From the NCBI GenBank assembly GCA_002773475.1, contig PFBB01000023.1:1-44360 (forward strand): a DNA stretch of 44,360 nucleotides, given 5' to 3'. The translations under genes and the position numbers were made by a program. Every line of letters starts with the position of its first letter. The stretch's first letter is position 1. The notes below the pieces were generated by a model. That model was given only the letters and a program-made list of their open reading frames with translations. It had not been told where the DNA came from and ran no database searches. The DNA is from Candidatus Harrisonbacteria bacterium CG10_big_fil_rev_8_21_14_0_10_44_23. GTDB taxonomy: Bacteria; Patescibacteriota; Minisyncoccia; UBA6257; 1-14-0-10-44-23. Shown here one piece after another: positions 1 through 6,120 of this stretch.

Positions 1-80
1 ACTTCAGCTATCGGGAATAATTCTTTACTAAGAATTTCCCCTGGCACTCGGGCCGTCGCCCTGCGTGATCTAGCTGAAGT
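1..80. ncRNA. Candidate structured RNA, three-way junction (window edge)
   Basis: The first ten bases (ACTTCAGCTA) pair perfectly with 71-80 (TAGCTGAAGT). Inside lie two hairpins: about 13-41 (GGGAA..ATTCTT / AAGAAT..TTCCC) and one around 50-62 with a GGGC/GCCC stem. Together they would form a three-way junction. No known family was recognised. The feature sits at the window edge, so it may be part of a larger RNA, and the strand is unknown. Confidence 0.35.
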
Positions 81-109
81 GGATTTATTAAATTCTTAAA
101 AAATTAAAT

Positions 110-137
110 CCCCTCGGCGAGCTGTGCTCGCGAGGGG
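110..137 (-). terminator. Intrinsic terminator of the small gene at 155-346
   Basis: CCCCTCG at 110-116 pairs with CGAGGGG at 131-137, with an inner CGAGC/GCTCG stem. Read on the reverse strand it is followed by ATTTAATTTTTT, the pattern of an intrinsic terminator. It lies 18 bases past the stop of the reverse-strand gene. Confidence 0.8.
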
Positions 138-154
138 AGAGTGGATGAGCGCCG

Positions 155-346
155 CTAGGCCGACGCTTTGCTCTGTTCCGGTTGAACCGAGATGCTTGTG
201 ATACCGAACTTCTCCGGATGGGAGAAGACGAGATCTCCGAGGGCGGCATCCTTCGTGGGGCCGGCTCCCCAGACCCTGCCCAGGTTCTCAATGCGCGCGT
301 ACCAGGTTCTGCTAGCCTCTCTTAGCTCGACCTTAGACTTCTTCAT
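155..346 (-). CDS. Small protein of unknown function (63 aa), SD-type gene
   Basis: I do not recognise this 63-residue protein. It has a basic start (MKKSKVEL), an aromatic stretch (TWYARIENLG), then GAGPTKDAALGDLV. That last pattern loosely resembles small HicB-like or phage antitoxin folds, where a G-x-G-x-T turn precedes a helix, but this is only a resemblance. The start is set by a clear AAAGGAG six bases before the ATG. A promoter lies upstream (TTGACA at 390-395, TACAAA at 367-372, 17-bp spacer, reverse strand) and a strong terminator follows. Its codons favour G/C endings, unlike the neighbouring core genes. It is one of eight such single-gene units in the window. Confidence 0.75.
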   Translation of the reverse strand: MKKSKVELREASRTWYARIENLGRVWGAGPTKDAALGDLVFSHPEKFGITSISVQPEQSKASA

Positions 347-366
347 GCGACTCCTTTCAGGGACTA

Positions 367-395
367 TTTGTACACCTCTGACTAAGATATGTCAA
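367..395 (-). promoter_or_regulatory. Sigma70-like promoter for the gene at 155-346
   Basis: On the reverse strand TTGACA (390-395) is followed after exactly 17 bp by TACAAA (367-372). The gene start is about 20 bases further on, with AAAGGAG in between. Confidence 0.65.
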
Positions 396-407
396 TTGGA
401 CGAAAGC

Positions 408-451
408 AATTAATTATATAATAAATTATATAATTTATTATATAATTAATT
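408..451. repeat. 44-bp perfect AT-only palindrome
   Basis: Positions 408-429 are the exact reverse complement of 430-451, and every base is A or T. It lies between the divergent promoter of the reverse-strand small gene and the promoter of tRNA-Glu. A related 28-bp AT palindrome built from the same ATTAATTATATAATTA unit sits upstream of secA at 37042-37069. Confidence 0.85.
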
Positions 452-463
452 TTGGTTAAGGTA

Positions 464-492
464 TTGAAGAAAGGGGGGATTTTTGGTATTTT
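464..492 (+). promoter_or_regulatory. Promoter of tRNA-Glu
   Basis: TTGAAG (464-469), 17-bp spacer, TATTTT (487-492). The predicted transcription start falls just before the tRNA at 504. Confidence 0.6.
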
Positions 493-503
493 TGGTGAGC
501 AAT

Positions 504-575
504 GGCCCTATCGTCTAATGGCTAGGACGCATCCCTCTCACGGATGAAATCGGGGTTCGACTCCCCGTAGGGTCA
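504..575 (+). tRNA. tRNA-Glu (CTC)
   Basis: A complete cloverleaf can be drawn. The acceptor GGCCCTA (504-510) pairs with TAGGGTC (568-574) with one G-U pair. The D arm contains TCTAATGGCTAGGA. The anticodon stem CATCC/GGATG encloses the loop CTCTCAC, giving anticodon CUC for glutamate. The T arm is CGGGG-TTCGACT-CCCCG. The CCA end is not encoded, because ACA follows the acceptor stem, so CCA must be added by a nucleotidyltransferase. Confidence 0.95.
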
Positions 576-582
576 CATTTTT

Positions 583-611
583 TTGACTAAAGCATGATGG
601 CGTTGTATTGT
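583..611 (+). promoter_or_regulatory. Promoter of the zinc-ribbon-like gene
   Basis: TTGACT (583-588), 17-bp spacer, TATTGT (606-611), starting eight bases after the tRNA-Glu 3' end. GGGAGG precedes the GTG start at 634. Confidence 0.7.
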
Positions 612-633
612 AGTACACAGAAGGGAGGCTACA

Positions 634-780
634 GTGAATAAGGTGAAAGAAACGAAGGATATGTATTGCTCCATGTGTGGGCAAAGAACAACACACATGA
701 GATTCTTCAAGGCGCTAGTTGGAGGCATTCAAAATAGCCTCTGGTGGGTTTGCAACCAGCGTGAGAAGTACGCTCGATGA
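634..780 (+). CDS. Small zinc-ribbon-like protein (48 aa)
   Basis: This short gene starts with GTG, placed by GGGAGG six bases upstream. The 48-residue product reads MNKVKETKDMYCSMCGQRTT, then a basic/aromatic stretch, then SLWWVCNQREKYAR. It has a CxxC knuckle at residues 12-15 and a third Cys at 40, where a second knuckle would be expected. The usual fourth ligand is replaced (CNQR), so metal binding is uncertain. It has its own promoter and a 13-bp-stem hairpin downstream. It is too small to assign a function, but the full signal set (promoter, SD, terminator) argues that it is real. Its signals match the other SD-type units here. Confidence 0.75.
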   Translation: MNKVKETKDMYCSMCGQRTTHMRFFKALVGGIQNSLWWVCNQREKYAR

Positions 781-815
781 CAAGGGCAAACCCTTGCTTC
801 GCTACACAGCAACCG

Positions 816-855
816 CACTGACCGCCATTTCCCTTTCGGGAGATGGCGGTCAGTG
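816..855 (+). terminator. Hairpin terminator after the zinc-ribbon-like gene
   Basis: CACTGACCGCCAT (816-828) pairs with ATGGCGGTCAGTG (843-855). Between them is a second short stem CCC-TTTC-GGG. The T-run after it is weak (AATTTCTAT). Confidence 0.75.
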
Positions 856-909
856 AATTTCTATAGTGCCAATGACACATGGGGTAACCAATATCTACAA
901 CTTTTTAAT

Positions 910-938
910 TAGACAGATGCTGAGGCGTCTTCTATAGT
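910..938 (+). promoter_or_regulatory. Promoter giving a near-leaderless mRNA for the Kazal protein
   Basis: TAGACA (910-915), 17-bp spacer, TATAGT (933-938). The ATG at 945 lies six bases after the -10 box, so transcription would begin at or next to the start codon. Confidence 0.6.
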
Positions 939-944
939 AAGGAT

Positions 945-1532
945 ATGAAAATACTTCTTCCAATTTTGGCTATCTTGGTGATTGGCGGTGGGGTCTATGC
1001 CATAACCAATCTCAATAGTCAGCAACACCTCCAGCCCGACCCAGAGGGTGGTTTAAATGTGATTATCAACAATGGTGAGGTTGGCGACAATACCTCTGGT
1101 GGGTTAGAGGACTGTATTTGCACAATGCAATATGCGCCTGTTTGTGGCTCAGATGGAAAAACCTATGGAAATAGTTGTCAGGCGAATTGCGCAAACGTTG
1201 AGATAGTTAGCGAGGGGGAGTGCGAGTCTAGCGGAAACACTCAAGGAGGCACGGATATTGATGTAAATCGAAAAGGAGGAATCGGAAGTATCAGCGGGCA
1301 TGTAACTGGCTACACTGGGTTGGTTAGGGTAAGCGTGGTTGTGCCTCCAGGGGCAAACGAGCCATCAAGGATGTATGATGTTTATACCAACGCTAGCGGA
1401 TACTTTAGCTTTGAAGGCGGATCGGGGACGTATAAGGTGAAAGCTGATCCGGAGCATTTTGATGCCTGTCCAGTTAAGGAGGTGGTGATTGAGGCAGATA
1501 AAGTGGCGAATATAGAAATTTATTGCAACTAG
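945..1532 (+). CDS. Membrane-anchored Kazal-domain protein (195 aa)
   Basis: An N-terminal hydrophobic segment (residues about 3-20) would export or anchor the protein. Residues 57-93 form a Kazal-type serine-protease-inhibitor module: Cys at 57, 59, 67, 78, 82 and 93, with the hallmark [16 protein letters not shown] beta-sandwich-like region follows from about 112 to 195 (GSISGHV, then [20 protein letters not shown]). It resembles carboxypeptidase-regulatory or SdrD-B-like surface repeats and has two more Cys. The inferred role is a surface-tethered protease inhibitor or adhesin facing outside proteases, as expected for an episymbiont. The start follows a promoter by six bases and has no clear SD. 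The gene is monocistronic. Confidence 0.85.
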   Translation: MKILLPILAILVIGGGVYAITNLNSQQHLQPDPEGGLNVIINNGEVGDNTSGGLEDCICTMQYAPVCGSDGKTYGNSCQANCANVEIVSEGECESSGNTQGGTDIDVNRKGGIGSISGHVTGYTGLVRVSVVVPPGANEPSRMYDVYTNASGYFSFEGGSGTYKVKADPEHFDACPVKEVVIEADKVANIEIYCN

Positions 1533-1591
1533 AAGGGCGCAAACAACCTCGACCATTAACGTATTAGTATTTAGAGTGGTATTTTTTTATT

Positions 1592-2161
1592 GTGCATAAA
1601 GAAGAAAGCAACATACATGATCTTGAGTTGGTAAAGAGAGCGATAGCCGATCCAAATGAATTTGAGAAAGTGGTGGAGAAATATTGGGGTCCGTTGGCTA
1701 GATTTGTGCGCAGAATTTCTTCATCTAGCAACGCCGACATTGAAGATGTCCTTCAGGATAGCTTTGTGAAGGCTTACCTAAACCTCAACAGTTTTGATGA
1801 AAGCTATAAATTGTCTACTTGGCTGTATCAAATTGTTCGAAACAGCACGATAGATGCTTTTAGAAAAAACAAAAGTCATTTTGCGATCTCCCAAATTGAG
1901 GATAAGGAAATCGAAGAATTGTTTGCTTCCTCGTTAGACATGGAGAAGGATAGTGATTTAAAGCGAGACGTGACCAAGTTAAGAGTCCTAATTGCTCAAC
2001 TCTCTACCAAATATCAGGAAGTAATGGTTTTGAAGTTTTTGGAGCATAAGAGCTATGATGAAATTATGGACATTGTAAAAAAACCTAAAGGAACGGTGGC
2101 GGCTTTGATCAATCGTGGTCGAAAGATTTTAAAGAACAGATTCGAGGAAGAAAATATATAA
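1592..2161 (+). CDS. ECF-type RNA polymerase sigma factor (189 aa)
   Basis: This is a two-domain sigma70-family protein of the size usual for ECF factors. Region 2 covers about residues 20-90, with DIEDVLQDSFVKAYLNL and the core-binding/-10-binding stretch STWLYQIVRNSTIDAFRK. Region 4 covers about 125-185 (LSTKYQEVMVLKF, then SYDEIMDIVKKPKGTVAALI and the recognition helix NRGRKILKNRF). It starts with GTG. The next gene begins four bases after its stop and encodes a membrane protein, an arrangement typical of an ECF factor with a membrane-bound partner. A secreted protein follows. This suggests an envelope-sensing unit, which is inferred from order only. No SD is visible. Confidence 0.92.
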   Translation: MHKEESNIHDLELVKRAIADPNEFEKVVEKYWGPLARFVRRISSSSNADIEDVLQDSFVKAYLNLNSFDESYKLSTWLYQIVRNSTIDAFRKNKSHFAISQIEDKEIEELFASSLDMEKDSDLKRDVTKLRVLIAQLSTKYQEVMVLKFLEHKSYDEIMDIVKKPKGTVAALINRGRKILKNRFEEENI

Positions 2162-2165
2162 TAAT

Positions 2166-2897
2166 ATGGATCAAGCGAAAAAAGTTTTAGAAAAAATTAA
2201 AAATTTGCACCTGCGACCACAATCGAAGTTGGTGGTTAGATTTAAGCAAGTCGGGTTTTGGGTATTGGGAGGAATTTTAATCTTGTTAGGGGCACTCTTC
2301 TTTTCTATTGCAATGCTGGCGATATTTGATGTTGATCCAAGGGTCTTAACCTCTTGGAACCTAGCCAAGCTGCTACGATTTATGCTTTTGAGCGCGCCCT
2401 ACTTCTGGCTGTTTCTCTTGCTGGTGGTTGGTGCATTTGGGTTTTTGGCGATTCGAAAGACTAAGGGTGGCTACCGCTACCGAGCTTGGGCAATCGTAAC
2501 CGTAGTGGTTCTTTTAATGGCGATCTTTGGGACGGTGGCCCATGCGTTTAAAATCAATTTGGATAGTTTAGAGATTTGGGAGAGGCAAGCACCACCCTTT
2601 TTACAACGATTTGCTCCACCTAGAATGCAAATGTTACATCACCCAGAAGAGGGAGCTTTACCGGGGAGAATATTGGAATTTGACGAAGATGGGTTTGAGC
2701 TGGAATCTGTCGGCGGAAAGATTTGGAAAATAGAGGCGAAGGATAGCTTGACTGAAGGACTGGAAGAAGAGGACGCGGTCATTTTGTTTGGAGACCGACT
2801 CGGAGAGGACGGTTTTGAAGCTGAATTTATTTCTAGGCGACCGTTTGGCCCAAGGGGCGGTGCAAACTTTCACAACGAGGAGCGTAGTAATGATTAA
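2166..2897 (+). CDS. Three-helix membrane protein, possible ECF sigma partner
   Basis: The 243-residue protein has a short cytoplasmic N-terminus and three hydrophobic helices at about 29-53, 74-95 and 107-127. The C-terminal domain (about 160-228) contains LPGRILEFDEDGFELESVGG and reads like the small beta-barrel-like modules annotated DUF5666 in related genomes. It ends with a Pro/Arg/Gly-rich tail. It lies four bases after the ECF sigma gene, so co-transcription is near certain. A role as membrane-bound regulator of that sigma factor is plausible. It lacks a recognisable zinc anti-sigma motif (HxxxCxxC), so that role remains an inference. Confidence 0.7.
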   Translation: MDQAKKVLEKIKNLHLRPQSKLVVRFKQVGFWVLGGILILLGALFFSIAMLAIFDVDPRVLTSWNLAKLLRFMLLSAPYFWLFLLLVVGAFGFLAIRKTKGGYRYRAWAIVTVVVLLMAIFGTVAHAFKINLDSLEIWERQAPPFLQRFAPPRMQMLHHPEEGALPGRILEFDEDGFELESVGGKIWKIEAKDSLTEGLEEEDAVILFGDRLGEDGFEAEFISRRPFGPRGGANFHNEERSND

Positions 2898-2951
2898 GGA
2901 CGGATTGAGAAGCTAGCACTCAAAGTCCGAAAAAATAATTAATATTTCACT

Positions 2952-3458
2952 ATGAAAAATAAAGTTTTAGTTATAGGTTTAACCTCCGCTCTCGCATTAG
3001 CTTCCGTGGCTGGCGCCGCTCAAGCTTTTGGAGGACCAGAAGGTTTAAGAGATGAAAGGCCACAAGAGGTAATTCGCTCATTAGCGGATAGATTTGATCT
3101 GGATGAGTCTCAATTGCAAGATTTCTTTGAGCTAATGCGGGAAAAACACCAGGCTCAGATGGAAGAGCGCCAACAGGAACGTTTAGACCAAGCGGTTGAC
3201 GGCGGTTTGATAACCGAAGAGCAGAGGCAATTGCTTGAGGACAGACACGAGGCACAAAAGGTGCAGATGGACGAAATTATGCAGATAGAAGACCCAGAAG
3301 AGCGTCGCGCGGCGATAGAAGCACATCACGACGATATGCGGGCTTGGATGGAAGAAAATGAAATTGATCTAGGCTTGGGAGAGGGACGATTTGGCATGGG
3401 TGCTTCGATGGGTGGGGGAATGCATCGCGCAGAGGGACGAAGAGGATTTGGGCAATAA
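2952..3458 (+). CDS. Secreted helical protein, DUF2680-like or Spy-like
   Basis: The 168-residue product has a clear signal peptide (residues 1-25, ending GAAQAF). The mature part is highly charged and helical, rich in Glu, Gln, Arg and Met, with heptad-like spacing (ELMREKHQAQMEERQQERL). The phrase DGGLITEEQRQLLEDRHEAQ resembles exported DUF2680-type repeats, and the composition also recalls periplasmic Spy/CpxP chaperones. The tail is Gly/Met/Arg-rich (GRFGMGASMGGGMHRAEG). It is third in the sigma-membrane protein-secreted protein cluster, 54 bases after the membrane gene, and a strong terminator follows. It may be a target of that sigma factor. Function is unproven. Confidence 0.7.
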   Translation: MKNKVLVIGLTSALALASVAGAAQAFGGPEGLRDERPQEVIRSLADRFDLDESQLQDFFELMREKHQAQMEERQQERLDQAVDGGLITEEQRQLLEDRHEAQKVQMDEIMQIEDPEERRAAIEAHHDDMRAWMEENEIDLGLGEGRFGMGASMGGGMHRAEGRRGFGQ

Positions 3459-3482
3459 TGAATTAGTTTAGGGTAAAACCTG

Positions 3483-3510
3483 AGACGGGGCGGCTTTAGC
3501 CGCCCCGTCT
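3483..3510 (+). terminator. Terminator of the ECF sigma cluster
   Basis: AGACGGGGCGGC (3483-3494), loop TTTA, GCCGCCCCGTCT (3499-3510): a 12-bp perfect stem followed by TTGCATTTT. Confidence 0.9.
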
Positions 3511-3571
3511 TGCATTTTATCTGCGGAGTTGTTATTATTGGGTTCATTCAATTTATTCGAATTATAGAAAT

Positions 3572-3883
3572 ATGGCATTTGCAATTATAGAGACCGGCGG
3601 GAAGCAATATCGAGTTTCTCCTGGCGACAAAATCAAAGTTGAGAAGTTAGACGCCGAAGAAGGAAAGGGCGTGGTTTTTGACAAAGTATTACTGGCGGTT
3701 GACGGTGATAATGTTGAAATTGGCACCCCGATGGTGAGTGGAGTAAAAGTTGAGGGCAAGGTATTAGAGCAAGGAAGAGGGGAGAAAAAGATAGTTTTTA
3801 AATATAAGGCAAAAACTAGACAGCGTACTAAACGAGGGCACAGACAACCCTACACTCAAGTAGAAATAACCGCTATTAAATAG
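3572..3883 (+). CDS. rplU: Ribosomal protein bL21
   Basis: This is a 103-residue 50S subunit protein of normal family length. The N-terminus MAFAIIETGGKQYRVSPGD and the C-terminal KYKAKTRQRTKRGHRQPYTQ are diagnostic for L21. It binds 23S rRNA. The ATG has an AT-rich upstream stretch and no SD, as for other core genes here. rpmA, its usual partner, does not follow; the next gene (recR) is convergent. The last codons and the TAG stop lie inside a 19-bp inverted repeat that continues beyond the gene, so terminator and coding sequence overlap. Confidence 0.97.
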   Translation: MAFAIIETGGKQYRVSPGDKIKVEKLDAEEGKGVVFDKVLLAVDGDNVEIGTPMVSGVKVEGKVLEQGRGEKKIVFKYKAKTRQRTKRGHRQPYTQVEITAIK

Positions 3884-3899
3884 CGGTTATTTCTACTTG
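3857..3899. terminator. 19-bp inverted repeat over the rplU stop codon
   Basis: The arms 3857-3875 and 3881-3899 are perfect reverse complements with the loop TTAAA. The rplU stop (TAG, 3881-3883) opens the right arm. No long T-run follows, so it may act with the second hairpin at 3917-3938. Confidence 0.7.
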
Positions 3900-3916
3900 G
3901 TGAATTAAGAATTAAG

Positions 3917-3940
3917 AATCGGAGCTTAGCTCCGATTTTT
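3917..3940 (+). terminator. Intrinsic terminator between convergent rplU and recR
   Basis: AATCGGAGC, loop TTA, GCTCCGATT followed by TTTTT on the forward strand. It overlaps the last codons and the stop of recR on the reverse strand. Confidence 0.8.
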
Positions 3941-4525
3941 TAGTGAATTCTTTAACGTTTCATCGTCGCTAAACTCGATGTCGGCTCCGGTGGGTAGGCC
4001 GCGGCCGAGGCGAGTTATTTTTTTTGCCTTGCCCCTGAGTCTTTGCTCTAGCTTGTCGGCGCTAATTTGGGTGTGGTTGGTTGGGCTAAGAGCAATAATT
4101 ATCTCTTCGGCTTGAGAGTTGGGCAAAGAAGTTAATTGGGTAATTAATTGCCCAATTCTTTTTTCTTGTTCGGGGGTGAGTTCACCGTCTTTTTTAAGAT
4201 CACCCAATACTAAATATCTTCCTGAATAAGCCTGGCTTTGTTCGATGGAGAGAAGATCGGTGATTTTTTCGACAATCGCGATTAAATCAGTTGTGCGTTT
4301 TGGATCAGAGCAAATCCGGCAACGGCTAGATTGATTGGCGTGAGGGAGAAAGCAATCAGAGCAATTTTTTAGATTGCTGATTTCCTGAAGTGAGCCAGCG
4401 AGGTCGTCGATAAAGCTAGATTCTTTTTGGCTGATATAGATAGCAATGCGAATTGCTTGCCGTGGCCCAATACCGGGAAGGTTGGAGAGGCGGGCGGCTA
4501 ATTGTTTGATTGATTCGGGTAACAT
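3926..4525 (-). CDS. recR: Recombination mediator RecR
   Basis: The product is 199 residues, the usual RecR length. An N-terminal helix-hairpin-helix (LSNLPGIGPRQAIRIAIYI) is followed by a four-Cys zinc finger (CSDC at about 56-59 and CRIC at about 69-72), then a Toprim domain (LIAIVEKITDLLSIEQS through LGRGLPTGADIEFSDDETL). RecR helps load RecA at stalled or gapped DNA as part of the RecFOR pathway. The Toprim segment LVLGDLKKDGELTPE differs somewhat from the classical HVLGG-x-LSP form. It is the last of a reverse-strand run behind dnaB, with about 120 bp between. That gap holds only AT-rich near-repeats of GAATTAAGAATTA type. Confidence 0.95.
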   Translation of the reverse strand: MLPESIKQLAARLSNLPGIGPRQAIRIAIYISQKESSFIDDLAGSLQEISNLKNCSDCFLPHANQSSRCRICSDPKRTTDLIAIVEKITDLLSIEQSQAYSGRYLVLGDLKKDGELTPEQEKRIGQLITQLTSLPNSQAEEIIIALSPTNHTQISADKLEQRLRGKAKKITRLGRGLPTGADIEFSDDETLKNSLKNRS

Positions 4526-4632
4526 AGTGAAGATGAATTAAGAATTATGAATCAGGAATAATGAATATTTTGCGAACGAAGAATATAAACTGTGACTTGA
4601 AGCATGCTTCATAATTCTTACTTCGTAATTCC

Positions 4633-4655
4633 GCTTGTAGCCACAGGCTACAAGC
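4633..4655 (-). terminator. Hairpin over the dnaB stop codon
   Basis: GCTTGTAGCC (4633-4642) pairs with GGCTACAAGC (4646-4655), a 10-bp stem with a 3-base loop. The dnaB stop codon (4648-4650) lies in one arm. The T-run on the reverse strand is poor, so efficiency is uncertain. Confidence 0.55.
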
Positions 4656-5991
4656 TAGGCATTTCGTGATGGGTGTCGATGTTTTTGAAACTGACCGTCT
4701 CTTTGTCCCACTTTAATTTTATTGTACCAAGTGGACCGTTACGGTGTTTGGCGACAATGATTTCGGCGGTGTTTTCTTCTTCCGGATCAATGCTAGCTTT
4801 GTCACGATCTTTTCGATAAATAAACATAACAACGTCAGCATCCTGCTCCAAAGAACCAGAGTCGCGTAAGTCGGATAGCCGAGGAATTTTTACCTCCCGT
4901 TGATCGGAGGATCGGGAGAGCTGGGAAAGGGCAATAATGGGGGTGTTTAGTTCACGAGCGATGGCTTTAAGGCCTCGAGATATTTCGGTAACTTGTTGGA
5001 CAACGTTGTCAGAATTGGTGCGAGGCTGGATAAGTTGAAGATAGTCGATAGCGATAAGGCCTAGACCGTGCTCGGCTTGCAAACGACGAGCCATAGAGCG
5101 CATCTGGAGGATATTAGGACTAGGAGTGTCATCGATGAAGATGGGGGCCTTAGAGAGCGTATCTAGGGCGTTTTGGATGAGGTGAAAGTCTTGGTCATCT
5201 CTTAGCCGACCAGTTCGCAGTTTCCATAGAGGGACGCCAGCTTCGGCGGCAATGAGACGATCAACAACTTGCTCACGACTCATTTCGATTGAAAAAAAGC
5301 CAACCGGCACATTTTGATGAACAGCGGCGTAACGAAGCATATCTAAAACTAAAGAAGTTTTTCCAAGAGATGGGCGAGCACCAACAAGGATTAGGTCAGA
5401 CTTTTGAAATCCGGAGAGGAGGTTGTCGATTCCATTGAAACCACTGGGAACACCACGAGTTTGGCCATCGCCACTGTGAATCTTTTCGATTCTTTCATAG
5501 GCAGTTTTTAGTTCATCTTTCAGGCTGGTGAAATGTTGTGAAACAGATTTTTGAGAAATTGAAAAGATCTTTTGCTCGATGTTGTCGAGAACTTGGTCTA
5601 TGTCGTCAGTGGCATCAAAAGCATTTTCGCTTATCTCGGCGGAGGTCTGAATGAGGTCTCGAAGGATTTTCTTTTCTTTAACAATCTTGGCGTAGTGCTC
5701 AACATTGGTTGCCGAGGGGACGGAATCGATGAGCTTGGTTAAATAACTTGATCCACCAATAGATTTGAGCTTGTCGGATTCCTTTAGCTCAGTAGTGAGA
5801 GTAAGGATGTCGATTGGTTGGCTCTTTTCATAAAGTTTTAATATGGCGCGAAATATCTCGGCGTTGGCGGGTTTATAAAAGTCTTCTCGACTCAAAACAT
5901 CCGCAACGCGAGTGATGGCGTTTTTGTCGATCATTAAAGCTCCAAGTACTGACTCTTCGGCTTCGATGTTTTGAGGAGGGAGTTTAGTCAC
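4648..5991 (-). CDS. dnaB: Replicative DNA helicase DnaB
   Basis: The product is 447 residues, normal for DnaB. The N-terminal primase-interacting domain starts LPPQNIEAEESVLGALMIDK. The RecA-like ATPase domain has Walker A GARPSLGKT at 204-212, the FFSIEMS motif, the Walker B region GLGLIAIDYLQLI and the DRD-type strand RLSDLRDSGSLEQDADVV. It forms the hexameric helicase that unwinds DNA at the replication fork and recruits primase. The canonical Met of GARPSMGKT is Leu here, a conservative change. The gene stands alone on the reverse strand between recR and cysS. No SD is seen before the ATG. Confidence 0.97.
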   Translation of the reverse strand: MTKLPPQNIEAEESVLGALMIDKNAITRVADVLSREDFYKPANAEIFRAILKLYEKSQPIDILTLTTELKESDKLKSIGGSSYLTKLIDSVPSATNVEHYAKIVKEKKILRDLIQTSAEISENAFDATDDIDQVLDNIEQKIFSISQKSVSQHFTSLKDELKTAYERIEKIHSGDGQTRGVPSGFNGIDNLLSGFQKSDLILVGARPSLGKTSLVLDMLRYAAVHQNVPVGFFSIEMSREQVVDRLIAAEAGVPLWKLRTGRLRDDQDFHLIQNALDTLSKAPIFIDDTPSPNILQMRSMARRLQAEHGLGLIAIDYLQLIQPRTNSDNVVQQVTEISRGLKAIARELNTPIIALSQLSRSSDQREVKIPRLSDLRDSGSLEQDADVVMFIYRKDRDKASIDPEEENTAEIIVAKHRNGPLGTIKLKWDKETVSFKNIDTHHEMPSL

Positions 5992-6070
5992 GGGAAAATT
6001 AAATTCTAAATTCTAAATATTTTTTTAAAACTACAATGTTCGAAGATTGCGATTCGGGATTAATTTTAAA

Positions 6071-6092
6071 AGCGGGCAAGCCATAGCCCGCT
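6071..6092 (-). terminator. Terminator of cysS
   Basis: On the reverse strand AGCGGGC and GCCCGCT pair around an 8-base loop and are followed by TTTTAAAATTAAT. Confidence 0.7.
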
Positions 6093-6120
6093 AATTAATG
6101 CCGAGGGTGACTTGATGGAG

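Noticed and set aside
2904..2925. Possible CIRCE-like element (CTAGCACTC)
   Set aside because: Only one half-site is present and the inverted partner is missing; it is also far from grpE-dnaK.
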